DNA of 64,000 nt from Bacteroidaceae bacterium. Its GTDB lineage: Bacteria; Bacteroidota; Bacteroidia; Bacteroidales; Bacteroidaceae. The DNA is taken from assembly GCA_024682395.1 (NCBI GenBank), contig JAIKZH010000005.1, forward strand, positions 1-64,000, given 5' to 3'. The notes below the pieces were generated by a model, which was not told the origin of the DNA, made no database searches, and saw only the letters and a program-made list of their open reading frames with translations. Shown in pieces: positions 43,452 through 52,829 of the stretch (positions are counted from its first letter, which is position 1; the number at the start of each line of letters is the position of its first letter). The translations under genes were made by a program, and so were the position numbers.

Positions 43452-44758
43452 GACGCAACACAATAGATATAATAACATTAGGATGTTCTAAGAATCTTGT
43501 TGATTCAGAACGTTTAATGTCACAACTAAACTCCTTGGGATATAAAGTCGTTCATGACAGCGATAATCCACAAGGGGAATTTGCTGTTATTAATACCTGC
43601 GGATTTATCGGTGATGCTAAAGAAGAATCAATTAATATGATTCTGAAATTTGCAAAAGCAAAAGAAGAAGGACGTCTTAAACGATTATACGTGATGGGAT
43701 GTCTAAGCGAACGATACCTCAAGGAATTAGGAAAGGAAATTCCACAAGTGGACCATTTCTATGGTAAATTTAACTGGAACGAACTTATAAACGATTTACA
43801 ACCAATCAATGCAGATGCATTGAACGAGTGCAACTCTATACATAGAATCATCACTACCCCATCACACTACGCATATCTCAAGATAAGCGAAGGATGCAAC
43901 CGACGATGTGCCTACTGCGCCATTCCTATAATGACAGGAAAACATCAAAGCAGAACGATGGAGGACATACTGCAAGAAGTTGAATTTCTTGTAAGTCAGG
44001 GAGTAAAGGAATTTCAAGTTATTGCTCAAGAACTCACATACTACGGTATTGATATCTATAAAAAACGTAAGATTGCAGAACTCGTCGATTCAATTGCTCA
44101 GATTAAAGGCGTAAAATGGATTAGATTACATTATGCTTATCCTCATCAATTCCCAATGGAACTGCTTGATGTAATGAACAAGCATAAAAACGTATGTAAA
44201 TACCTTGACATTGCATTACAGCATATAAGCACTCCTGTGTTGGAAAATATGCGCCGCCATGTCACAAAGGAAGACACTTATAAATTAATTGAGGACATAA
44301 GAAATAAAGTTCCTGGAATTCATCTAAGAACTACACTTATGGTTGGTTTTCCGGGAGAAGGTGATAAAGAATTTGAGGAACTGAAAGAATTTGTAAAATG
44401 GGCACGTTTCGAACGTATGGGCGCATTCACTTATTCGAAAGAAGACGGAACATATGCTGCACGTAAGTTCAAAGACAATATACCTCAAGAGATAAAACAG
44501 CAAAGACTGGATGAAATAATGGATATCCAACAAGGTATATCATCCGAGATTGCTGCACAAAAGGTTGGAAGTACTATGAAGATTATAATCGACAGAAAAG
44601 AAGGCGATTACTATGTAGGACGCACCGAATTTGATTCACCTGAAGTCGATCCTGAAGTACTCATACCTATCAATGAAGGACTTATGAGAAAAGGTTGTTT
44701 CTATAATGTAAGAATAACCGACTCAGACGACTTCGACCTATATGCCACAAGATTATAA
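43448..44758 (+). CDS. rimO: Ribosomal protein S12 methylthiotransferase RimO
   Basis: A 436-aa radical SAM enzyme. The N-terminal MTTase domain has ITLGCSKNLVDSERLMSQL, NTCGFIGDAK and YVMGCLSERY, whose cysteines bind the auxiliary iron-sulfur cluster. The radical SAM cluster is bound by CNRRCAYC (about 150-157). A C-terminal TRAM domain follows. It adds a methylthio group to an aspartate of ribosomal protein S12. Translation is coupled to ftsY by the ATGA overlap. Confidence 0.98.
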   Translation: MRRNTIDIITLGCSKNLVDSERLMSQLNSLGYKVVHDSDNPQGEFAVINTCGFIGDAKEESINMILKFAKAKEEGRLKRLYVMGCLSERYLKELGKEIPQVDHFYGKFNWNELINDLQPINADALNECNSIHRIITTPSHYAYLKISEGCNRRCAYCAIPIMTGKHQSRTMEDILQEVEFLVSQGVKEFQVIAQELTYYGIDIYKKRKIAELVDSIAQIKGVKWIRLHYAYPHQFPMELLDVMNKHKNVCKYLDIALQHISTPVLENMRRHVTKEDTYKLIEDIRNKVPGIHLRTTLMVGFPGEGDKEFEELKEFVKWARFERMGAFTYSKEDGTYAARKFKDNIPQEIKQQRLDEIMDIQQGISSEIAAQKVGSTMKIIIDRKEGDYYVGRTEFDSPEVDPEVLIPINEGLMRKGCFYNVRITDSDDFDLYATRL

Positions 44759-44791
44759 AACTAACAAGATATTGCCAAAAGGATTCATAAA

Positions 44792-45076
44792 ATGACACAT
44801 AAACAATTCATAAACGAACTTGCTAAGAATGCAGGAATGACCACATCTGAGACAACAGATTTGATGAATAGTTTCATCAAAACTCTGGTTGATTCTGCAC
44901 AAAACGAGAAAACCATTATGCTTCAAGGTTTTGGTAGTTTTGAGAAAAAGACAAAAGCTGAACGTAAAATGTATAATCCAAGCACAAAAGAATATCGTAT
45001 AATTCCTGGAAGCAATACCCTTGCATTCAAACCAAGTACATTACTTAAAGACAAATTAAATCAAGACGCAAAATGA
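44792..45076 (+). CDS. HU-family DNA-binding protein
   Basis: A 94-aa protein of the HU/IHF fold: MTHKQFINELAKNAGMTTSE at the N-terminus, IMLQGFGSFEKKTKAERKMY, then NPSTKEYRIIPGSNTLAFKP in place of the beta arms. This is a nucleoid protein that bends DNA. It overlaps the next gene by 4 bases (ATGA), so it is translated together with the HU-LysM fusion. Confidence 0.93.
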   Translation: MTHKQFINELAKNAGMTTSETTDLMNSFIKTLVDSAQNEKTIMLQGFGSFEKKTKAERKMYNPSTKEYRIIPGSNTLAFKPSTLLKDKLNQDAK

Positions 45077-46443
45077 GCCAAAAACTAACGACACAAGCTT
45101 TAACAGAAATGCTGGCTAAAGAAGCTGGCATCAACAAACGTGCTGCTGATACCTTTGTTAAAGCATTTATTCAAACTGTCATTGAAGGAGGAATCAAAGA
45201 TGGCAACGTCAAGATAAAAGGTCTGGGAACATTCAAGGTGACACAAGTTGCCGACAGAGAAAGTGCGGATGTAAATACAGGAAAACGTATCGTCATTGCT
45301 GGCTATAAGAAAATGTCGTTCTCTACCGATATCAATATGGATGAGGCTTATGAGAGCGTTGATGATACTGATATAAAAGAAAACAAAAAAGAAGAAGCTA
45401 ATGCAGACAAGCCTAAGTCAAAGACAAAAGCCACAAAAACGACTAAGGAAAAGCAAGAACCTGCAAAAACTTCTGAAAATCAAGATAATAATTCTGTAAT
45501 TTCTGAAAACGAAAAGGAAATACAGAACGAAATAACAGAACAAATCCCAGTTGCTCCAGTTGTAACCTTTTCAACAAAAGAAGAAGTAACATCTGCAGAA
45601 CCTGAACTTCCTAAAACTGAGGTTGTTAATGACTCCCCTATTCAGAATCTCATATCACGACCTAAGGAAAACGAGGATGTTGATAAGGCTATTTCCGATA
45701 ACAACGACAATACAGATAACAACGACAATACAGATAATACTGCAACAGAAGAGACTAATGAAGAGTTAACACAAGTTGAGGAAACACCTGTAACAGAACC
45801 TGTGGCTGAGGTTATTCCTTCAAAGCCACAACCAACAGAGATTGAAAACAAATCAACTGAAGTTGAAACGGAATCTGCAAAGGTTGAAACGGAATCTGCA
45901 ATGGTTGAAACTGAGACAGCTAAGGTTGAAAACAAATCAACTGAAGTTGAAACTGAGACAGCAAAGGTTGAAACTGAGACAGAATCAACTAAGACTGAAA
46001 TTCAACCAACAAAAGTTGAGATTGAGTCAACTAAAGCAACCGATTCATCTGAGCCAACCTCACCAACATCTACAGCCACATCATCCATTCAATCAACAAA
46101 AAAAATATGGATATGGGGAGCCGTTGCTGTAGCTTGTGTTATTATATGTGCTATCATCATACTTGCAACCGGAAATTCTTCTTCAGAAAACAAAGATATT
46201 CAGGCTACAACCGAGGTGTCACAAAATGAGACGCCCAAAGATACTGTTGTGACAAACGAGAACAAACCTGAAGACGATAAAGTATCTAAACCAAAGGTAC
46301 ATATATTACAAAAAGGAGAATCACTCACAACCATCTCCGTAATGTATTATCACACAAAAGACTCAATGGGTGCAATATGGAAACTAAACAAATTCAAGAA
46401 TCCAAACGACATTCCATTAGGTACAGAAATCAAGTTGCCATAA
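45073..46443 (+). CDS. HU domain - linker - transmembrane - LysM fusion protein
   Basis: A 456-aa protein with an unusual order. Residues 1-95 are an HU/IHF-like DNA-binding domain (LAKEAGINKRAADTFVKAF, VKIKGLGTFKVTQVADRES). Residues 100-345 are a charged, repetitive linker rich in Glu, Thr, Val and Asn. One membrane helix follows (IWIWGAVAVACVIICAIIIL, about 348-367), then a periplasmic LysM domain (VHILQKGESLTTISVMYYH, to the end). This topology would link DNA in the cytoplasm to peptidoglycan in the periplasm. It is coupled to the HU gene upstream. Related HU-SPOR or HU-LysM proteins exist in Bacteroidetes; their role is not settled. Confidence 0.85.
   Translation: MSQKLTTQALTEMLAKEAGINKRAADTFVKAFIQTVIEGGIKDGNVKIKGLGTFKVTQVADRESADVNTGKRIVIAGYKKMSFSTDINMDEAYESVDDTDIKENKKEEANADKPKSKTKATKTTKEKQEPAKTSENQDNNSVISENEKEIQNEITEQIPVAPVVTFSTKEEVTSAEPELPKTEVVNDSPIQNLISRPKENEDVDKAISDNNDNTDNNDNTDNTATEETNEELTQVEETPVTEPVAEVIPSKPQPTEIENKSTEVETESAKVETESAMVETETAKVENKSTEVETETAKVETETESTKTEIQPTKVEIESTKATDSSEPTSPTSTATSSIQSTKKIWIWGAVAVACVIICAIIILATGNSSSENKDIQATTEVSQNETPKDTVVTNENKPEDDKVSKPKVHILQKGESLTTISVMYYHTKDSMGAIWKLNKFKNPNDIPLGTEIKLP
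45697..45990 (+). repeat. Coding tandem repeats in the HU-LysM linker
   Basis: Two perfect 18-base copies (45697-45714 and 45715-45732) encode DNNDNT. From about 45841 to 45990, degenerate repeats of 21-30 bases encode units such as TEVETES and AKVETET. They are prone to slippage, so linker length may vary between strains. Confidence 0.8.
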
Positions 46444-46584
46444 AGTACTGAAGTTTGGTCTGAGAATAGAATCAGTCTGTTCATTACTGACAGCAAAAAC
46501 ATATGTGTGGTTGATTGATTATAAACATCTGTCAACCACATAATATTATAAACAACAAGAACCTTATCTACATATCCTTATATT

Positions 46585-49500
46585 ATGCATAAACTCAATG
46601 TATATAGAGCATCTGCCGGTAGTGGTAAAACCTTTACACTTGCCGTAGAATATATCCGACTGCTTATAGAAAACCCATATAATTATAAGAATATTCTTGC
46701 TGTTACATTCACAAACAAGGCTACAAGCGAGATGAAAGAGCGAATAATCACGAAATTACACGCTCTGTCTGTTGCTGATGGAAGTGCCAATGACTACTTA
46801 AAAGTAATTCAAGAGAAATTCAAACAAGAAAACCTAATTTATTCAGACAAAACCATACAGGAACGAGCCTCAAAAGCACTTGAACTGATAATTCATGATT
46901 ATAGTCATTTTAGAATAGAAACTATAGATTCCTTTTTTCAAAGTATAATCAGACAACTGGCAAGAGAGCTGAATCTTACAGCCAATCTTCATCTTGACTT
47001 GGATCAGGCAGAAGTATTGAAGGAGGCAATACAAAGCATGATATCCACAATAAAGGAAGAACCTGTATTACACAATGCTATATTGTCATATATCAACGAC
47101 AATATCTCTGAAAACAACAATTGGCAAATAACAAGCCAAATGGAGCAATTCAGTGTGCATATATTCAATGAGAAATACCTGAAGAGCAAACATCTCATGC
47201 ATAAAACTGACAACATATTTCAGTTTATTGAGTTTAAAAAGAACTTAATCAAGCAAAAAGAAGAATTGCTCAATGAAAATCAGAAGAATGCGCAAGCATT
47301 CATGGATATCTGCAACACAAAAGGTTTTAACTGTGAAGACTTTATCGGCAAATCAAGGGGTATCTACCCTTTCTTTGAAAAAATATCGAAAGGATTAGAG
47401 GTTAATATCACTAAGACAATAAGAAATTTTGTTGACTCTCCGATGTCAAAAGATCCGAAAATCCAAGAATCGGAAAGTATATTCTCTAAATTACTTATTA
47501 AAATAATTAAGAATCAGGAGTTATTAAACGACATCGATTTATGTAAGGCAAACATCAATAAAACAATGCTACTCAGTAGTATTGACAACAAAGTACGTAA
47601 ACTTAACGAAGAAGCAAATCGTTTCTTACTTGCTGACACAGCATATTTCCTACGTCAACTTATCGACGAAAGTGATGTGCCATTCATTTACGAGAAAGCA
47701 GGAACCACGTTTAAGTATATAATGATTGATGAGTTTCAGGACACAAGTGAATTACAATGGGAGAATTTCTGTCCGCTCATAAGCAACAGCATTGCAAGCA
47801 GCAACGGATGTATGCTTGTGGGAGATGTCAAACAGAGTATATACAGATGGCGAAACAGCGATTGGAGTATTCTGAATAACATATCTGACAGCAGATTTCA
47901 TCAAGACATCAATATTTCATCGCTCGACACCAACTTCAGAAGTGCTGAGACTGTAGTTAAATTCAACAACAACTTCTTCAAGAATGTTTTGCCTTGTATT
48001 GAGAATCATCTCAAAGCCGAATGTGTCAATATTGATAATGAATATATTACTACATTATACAACGCATATGCCGATGTAGAACAAAATGTTTCAAAGAAAA
48101 ATATTGGCAAAGGATTTGTATCGGTAGAGTCGTACATAACAGAAGAAAATGACGATGTTAAATACAGGGAAAGAATACTCGAACAGATGACACAACAGAT
48201 TTGCGACCTTCTTGATTCGGGACTAAAAGCAGATAACATTGCTATTTTGGCACGTACTTCAAAAGACATCTCACAAATCTGTGATTATCTGAACACACAA
48301 ATTGGCGACAGAATCAAAATTGTTAGTAATGAGGCGTTTAAGTTGTGTAATTCATCAATAATTGAGGTTATTATATGTGCTTTAAGAGTATTGATTGCCC
48401 CTAAAGACCATCTTACACGCGTTATACTTACATACAAATATCTCACTTATATAAACTTCTCAGATTGCGACAAATACAACATAAAACAGTTGTGTAAATC
48501 CAGTACAGAAGAGCTCAACGAGATTCTTCCTAAAGAATTCTCTGATAATGAATCACATATGTGTTTCATACCTTTATATGAGTTATGTGAGAGATTATGT
48601 AATATTTTTTCGAATAAAGAGATAAAAAGTCAGGATGCATATTTGTTCAGTTTCTTCGACCAATTATCATCTTATGTTCATGACAAACCTGCGACAATAC
48701 AATCGTTTATCGAATATTGGGAGGAATCTATGAGTAAAAATAGCATTCCAAACACATCATCGGAAGGTATAAAGTTAATGACCATACACAAATCTAAAGG
48801 TCTTGAATTCCACACAGTTTTCATTCCGTTCTGCGACTGGGAGATGGATCCACATACCAACAAGCTCAAACCTACCCTTTGGTGTGAACCACGCACTAAG
48901 GATTCCGACCTTGTCCCATTGGTTGCGCTATCGTATGGAAATAGTATGAAGGAATCGTCTTTTTATCATGAATATAATGAAGAATTCCTAAAAACCAATG
49001 TTGATAATCTTAACTTGATATATGTGGCATTTACTCGAGCTTCACAAAACTTGTTTATTTACACCGGAATGGACAATAGCAAGAAGACTCACAAATATAC
49101 AGTTTACAATTTGCTAAACGAAACTGTATTAAATCAAAATAATGATGCACATAAAGAAGGTACTATTTGCACAGAAAACCCTGATTGTCTGATTGATAGA
49201 ATCACCAAGACAATAGAATTTGATAATCATCCAATAAATGTTCAGTTTCTTCAATCAAACAAATCGCGCAATTTCATATCACAGAATTCAGATGACGCAG
49301 AACATGATTATGATTATTATATCAACAAAGGACTTGTTATTCATAAAATAATGGAATCCATTTCCTCGTCCGATGATATTGCAAGAATTATGCTGCAACT
49401 CGAAAACGATGGTACATTTCCTTCCAAGGAGTTCAAATTGGATATTGAAGAAACCATCCACAAGGCTTTCAGTAATCCAAATGTAAGTAACTGGTTCTCT

Positions 49501-49764
49501 GATAAATGGAATGTAATGAACGAATGCAACATCATTTATCGTGATGAAAAAGGACAGACACAGTCCCGACGCCCCGACCGCGTTATATTCAATAATGAAG
49601 AGACAATCGTTATTGATTATAAAACAGGTAAACAATCAAATGCACATGCAGAACAAATCATTCAATATATCAAACTATTAAAGAATATGAATTATCCTAA
49701 CGTGCATGGTTTTCTTTGGTACATGCAACGAAACGATATTGTAAAAATAGAGGATAACGATTAA
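46585..49764 (+). CDS. AddA/RecB-like UvrD-family helicase-nuclease
   Basis: A 1059-aa protein. ASAGSGKTFTLAVEY (about 10-24) is the Walker A motif, YIMIDEFQDTS the Walker B, MLVGDVKQSIYRWR motif III, and LMTIHKSKGLEFHTVFI motif V of superfamily 1A helicases. The C-terminus carries a PD-(D/E)XK nuclease (RRPDRVIF, then VIDYKTGKQS and QIIQYIKLL). It should process DNA double-strand ends for RecA-dependent repair. It is followed after 15 bases by an AddB-like partner, so the pair is a Bacteroidales AddAB/RecBCD equivalent. Confidence 0.9.
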   Translation: MHKLNVYRASAGSGKTFTLAVEYIRLLIENPYNYKNILAVTFTNKATSEMKERIITKLHALSVADGSANDYLKVIQEKFKQENLIYSDKTIQERASKALELIIHDYSHFRIETIDSFFQSIIRQLARELNLTANLHLDLDQAEVLKEAIQSMISTIKEEPVLHNAILSYINDNISENNNWQITSQMEQFSVHIFNEKYLKSKHLMHKTDNIFQFIEFKKNLIKQKEELLNENQKNAQAFMDICNTKGFNCEDFIGKSRGIYPFFEKISKGLEVNITKTIRNFVDSPMSKDPKIQESESIFSKLLIKIIKNQELLNDIDLCKANINKTMLLSSIDNKVRKLNEEANRFLLADTAYFLRQLIDESDVPFIYEKAGTTFKYIMIDEFQDTSELQWENFCPLISNSIASSNGCMLVGDVKQSIYRWRNSDWSILNNISDSRFHQDINISSLDTNFRSAETVVKFNNNFFKNVLPCIENHLKAECVNIDNEYITTLYNAYADVEQNVSKKNIGKGFVSVESYITEENDDVKYRERILEQMTQQICDLLDSGLKADNIAILARTSKDISQICDYLNTQIGDRIKIVSNEAFKLCNSSIIEVIICALRVLIAPKDHLTRVILTYKYLTYINFSDCDKYNIKQLCKSSTEELNEILPKEFSDNESHMCFIPLYELCERLCNIFSNKEIKSQDAYLFSFFDQLSSYVHDKPATIQSFIEYWEESMSKNSIPNTSSEGIKLMTIHKSKGLEFHTVFIPFCDWEMDPHTNKLKPTLWCEPRTKDSDLVPLVALSYGNSMKESSFYHEYNEEFLKTNVDNLNLIYVAFTRASQNLFIYTGMDNSKKTHKYTVYNLLNETVLNQNNDAHKEGTICTENPDCLIDRITKTIEFDNHPINVQFLQSNKSRNFISQNSDDAEHDYDYYINKGLVIHKIMESISSSDDIARIMLQLENDGTFPSKEFKLDIEETIHKAFSNPNVSNWFSDKWNVMNECNIIYRDEKGQTQSRRPDRVIFNNEETIVIDYKTGKQSNAHAEQIIQYIKLLKNMNYPNVHGFLWYMQRNDIVKIEDND

Positions 49765-49779
49765 TTCATTCATCAGAAT

Positions 49780-52647
49780 ATGACATCTTCATTTCTCAAC
49801 ATAATAGCAAAAGACCTTTTCACAAGGACTAACGGACATCTGGAAAACATTACTGTTGTTTTCCCAAACAAACGTGCAAATTTGTTTATGAACCAACAGA
49901 TTGCGGAATTGTCTGACTCCCCTGTATGGTCTCCCAAATATACGACTATCAGTGATTTGTTTCAGTCGATGAGTAGTTTAATAATCGCCGACCCTATTAT
50001 ACTCATTTCCTATCTGTATGAAATATATCAATCGATAGCACAAAACAACGAGTCCTTCGACCATTTCTATTCGTGGGGAGAAGTGTTGCTAAAAGATTTT
50101 GAGGATATCGATTCAAGCATGGTGAATTCCAAGGCTTTGTTTGCTAATATTGCAGACTTAGAAGCCATGACCTCTTTCGACTTCCTAACCAATGAGCAGT
50201 TAGATGCTATCAAACAATTCTTCACAGCATTCAGCAAAAACGAGAAATCAGAACTACACATTAAATTCCTGAACATGTGGAAACTGATGCCCGAAATCTA
50301 TGAGAAGTTTCATAAGATTCTGGAAGACAACGGCATTGCATACGAAGGAATGTTGAAACGTAAGATTATTGAGAATTTCAATTGCGACAATATCAACACC
50401 AACACAACTTATGCTTTTGTTGGTTTCAATGTGTTATCAAAAACAGAAAAAGAACTATTCAAATTCTTTAAGAAACACGCAAAAACTCTCTTTTATTGGG
50501 ATTATGACAGCAATAAAGATCCCGATGAAGCTTCACAACATATACAACAAAACATCATCCTCTTCGGACAAGATTTCAAACCCGAAGAAACAGAGAAAAA
50601 CAAACAAAAGCCCGGCTCTATTAACATACAAATATTATCGTCACCAACCGACAATGCTCAATGTAAATACATCGGACAATGGATTAAGGAAACGATAAAG
50701 AAAGATGAGCCATTAAACAAAACAGCAATCGTTCTGTGTAACGAGAATCTGTTAAATTCGGTATTGCATTCCATACCTTCACACGACAACGAAGGCAATG
50801 AAATTCAATACAATATAACTATGGGATATCCTTTGCAGGAAACGCCAGTCAATAGTTATATTATGGCATTATTAAACCTACAATCAAAAGGTTGGAAAGA
50901 TGAGAACACATTAAAATATAAAGCGGTAATACAATTACTGCAGCACCCTTTTGTGATGTCAATGGCAAATGACATTGTACACAATATATTACAAAAGATA
51001 AAGAATAACTATATTATTTTCCCCGAAATAAAACTCTTCGAGAACCATCCTGGGCTGAAATTCATATTCACGCATCAGGATAATTGTCATGACACCATTC
51101 AATATATACGTGATTGTATTGTGCTCGCCACAAAAGTTTATACAGAAGACTTACAGAGAAACGACAATCAACTGCTCAACGAATCGCTGTTTAATGGTTA
51201 TACGATGATAAACCGTCTGTTAGCCATTTCTAACGAAGGGAAATTACCAATACAAAATATAGATATACTATCAAGATTAATCAGACATATAATACAAACC
51301 ACAAGCGTTCCATTTCATGGAGAACCCGCATCAGGAATCCAAATAATGGGAGTATTGGAAACACGTAATCTTGATTTCAACAACATAATAATGCTTTCAA
51401 TGGAGGAAGGTACAATGCCTAAACCACCTCAACAATCATCATTCATACCATACGTACTGAAGAAAGCACATGGTATGCCTACAATTGAGCATTACGACAG
51501 CATTTATTCATATTATTTCCATCGTTTGTTTCACCACGTACAGAAGTTGACATTATTATATAATAATACAACAGAAGGAATGCGCAAAGGTGAAATGAGC
51601 AGATACCTCATGCAACTAAAACTCAACGGAGTTCCATGTGGAGAAATCGTTTCACACAATATTGAACCTACTACAACCTCACCTATAAAACTGAAAGACG
51701 AGAATGAGAACGAAGAGAATAAAGTTTTCACATCTCCTTCGGCTATCAACACATATATAGATTGTCCATACAAATACTATCTACGATATATTTGCGGACT
51801 TAAAGAACCTGAAACCCTAAGTGAAGATGTTGACAACATCGCATTTGGTAATATCTTTCATTATGTCATGGAACAAATATACAAGCCATTTATCGGACGT
51901 GGACAAATACAAAGTTTCCAGATTAATGAAATCAAAAAAGACAATGTATTATTACAAAAAATTATAGACCAAGCATTTACCGAAGTTCTTAATAAAGACA
52001 AAGACAATAAGACACACAACTATTCAAAAGGAAAACTCGACGGAAAAATGCTGCTTACATATGAAGTTATAACACAATATGTAAAAAAACAATTGGATAT
52101 CGACTCTAAACTATGTCCAATGACCATACTTGCCGTCGAGAAAGACTTGAATCAAATAGATATAAACGGAGAGGCAGAAATTGCCAACGGATTTAAGTTC
52201 TCAGGAATAATTGACAGAGAAGACATCGTAACTATTGACGGACAACAAATCCACAGAGTGGTTGACTACAAAACATCAAGTCAGATTAATAATAAGACCG
52301 ACGGCATTCTCACATTGTTCCAACACAACAACTTACACACAGGATATATTCTACAAACATTATACTATTGTGAAGCCCTTGTGTCATCAGGATGCAAAGA
52401 CACACTTTCTCCAGCATTGGTGTTCATCAAGAAGAACACATCCGAAACCGACTATTCAGTCATAATAGACAAAGAACCGATTTATGATTACAAGTCACAA
52501 TGCAGAGAAATCTTTCTTATGGAACTGAAAGCTCTTATCAATAAAATAAGAAATCCAGAAAATCCATTTATTAAAAATCCAGAAGAAAAGAAGTGTGAAT
52601 TGTGTCCATTTCTCAAATTATGCGAGACAGACAACAAAGAACAATAA
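49780..52647 (+). CDS. AddB-like PD-(D/E)XK nuclease/inactivated helicase
   Basis: A 955-aa protein. The N-terminus reads ITVVFPNKRANLFMNQQIAE, which replaces a Walker A motif, so the helicase half appears inactive, as in AddB. The middle has QIMGVLETRNLDFNNIIMLS. The C-terminal nuclease includes YIDCPYKYYLRYICGLKEPE, HRVVDYKTSSQ and a final CELCPFLKLC. The cysteines (one in YIDC and the C-x2-C-x5-C at the end) match the iron-sulfur staple of AddB-type nucleases. It works with the preceding helicase in recombinational repair. Confidence 0.88.
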   Translation: MTSSFLNIIAKDLFTRTNGHLENITVVFPNKRANLFMNQQIAELSDSPVWSPKYTTISDLFQSMSSLIIADPIILISYLYEIYQSIAQNNESFDHFYSWGEVLLKDFEDIDSSMVNSKALFANIADLEAMTSFDFLTNEQLDAIKQFFTAFSKNEKSELHIKFLNMWKLMPEIYEKFHKILEDNGIAYEGMLKRKIIENFNCDNINTNTTYAFVGFNVLSKTEKELFKFFKKHAKTLFYWDYDSNKDPDEASQHIQQNIILFGQDFKPEETEKNKQKPGSINIQILSSPTDNAQCKYIGQWIKETIKKDEPLNKTAIVLCNENLLNSVLHSIPSHDNEGNEIQYNITMGYPLQETPVNSYIMALLNLQSKGWKDENTLKYKAVIQLLQHPFVMSMANDIVHNILQKIKNNYIIFPEIKLFENHPGLKFIFTHQDNCHDTIQYIRDCIVLATKVYTEDLQRNDNQLLNESLFNGYTMINRLLAISNEGKLPIQNIDILSRLIRHIIQTTSVPFHGEPASGIQIMGVLETRNLDFNNIIMLSMEEGTMPKPPQQSSFIPYVLKKAHGMPTIEHYDSIYSYYFHRLFHHVQKLTLLYNNTTEGMRKGEMSRYLMQLKLNGVPCGEIVSHNIEPTTTSPIKLKDENENEENKVFTSPSAINTYIDCPYKYYLRYICGLKEPETLSEDVDNIAFGNIFHYVMEQIYKPFIGRGQIQSFQINEIKKDNVLLQKIIDQAFTEVLNKDKDNKTHNYSKGKLDGKMLLTYEVITQYVKKQLDIDSKLCPMTILAVEKDLNQIDINGEAEIANGFKFSGIIDREDIVTIDGQQIHRVVDYKTSSQINNKTDGILTLFQHNNLHTGYILQTLYYCEALVSSGCKDTLSPALVFIKKNTSETDYSVIIDKEPIYDYKSQCREIFLMELKALINKIRNPENPFIKNPEEKKCELCPFLKLCETDNKEQ

Positions 52648-52788
52648 GCATCTGATAAAAAACGATTAAATCATATAACATAAACAAATACATATAGTAT
52701 TAATAATAAGTTTTGAATTATAAATTGCATAAATAACGAATATTCAATTAAAAATGCATAAAATGTAGGTCATATGAAAAAATATTCG

Positions 52789-52796
52789 TAACTTTG
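52789..52796 (+). promoter_or_regulatory. -7 box of carB
   Basis: TAACTTTG followed by CA, 34 bases before the carB start. The 182-base gap after the AddB-like gene shows no clear terminator. Confidence 0.6.
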
Positions 52797-52829
52797 CAAA
52801 CCGAAAAGAAATATCCAAGCACAAATTAG

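Noticed and set aside
45697-45990. CRISPR-like repeat array
   Set aside because: The repeats are in frame, unspaced and encode a Glu/Thr/Val-rich linker; no CRISPR array or cas gene was seen in the window.
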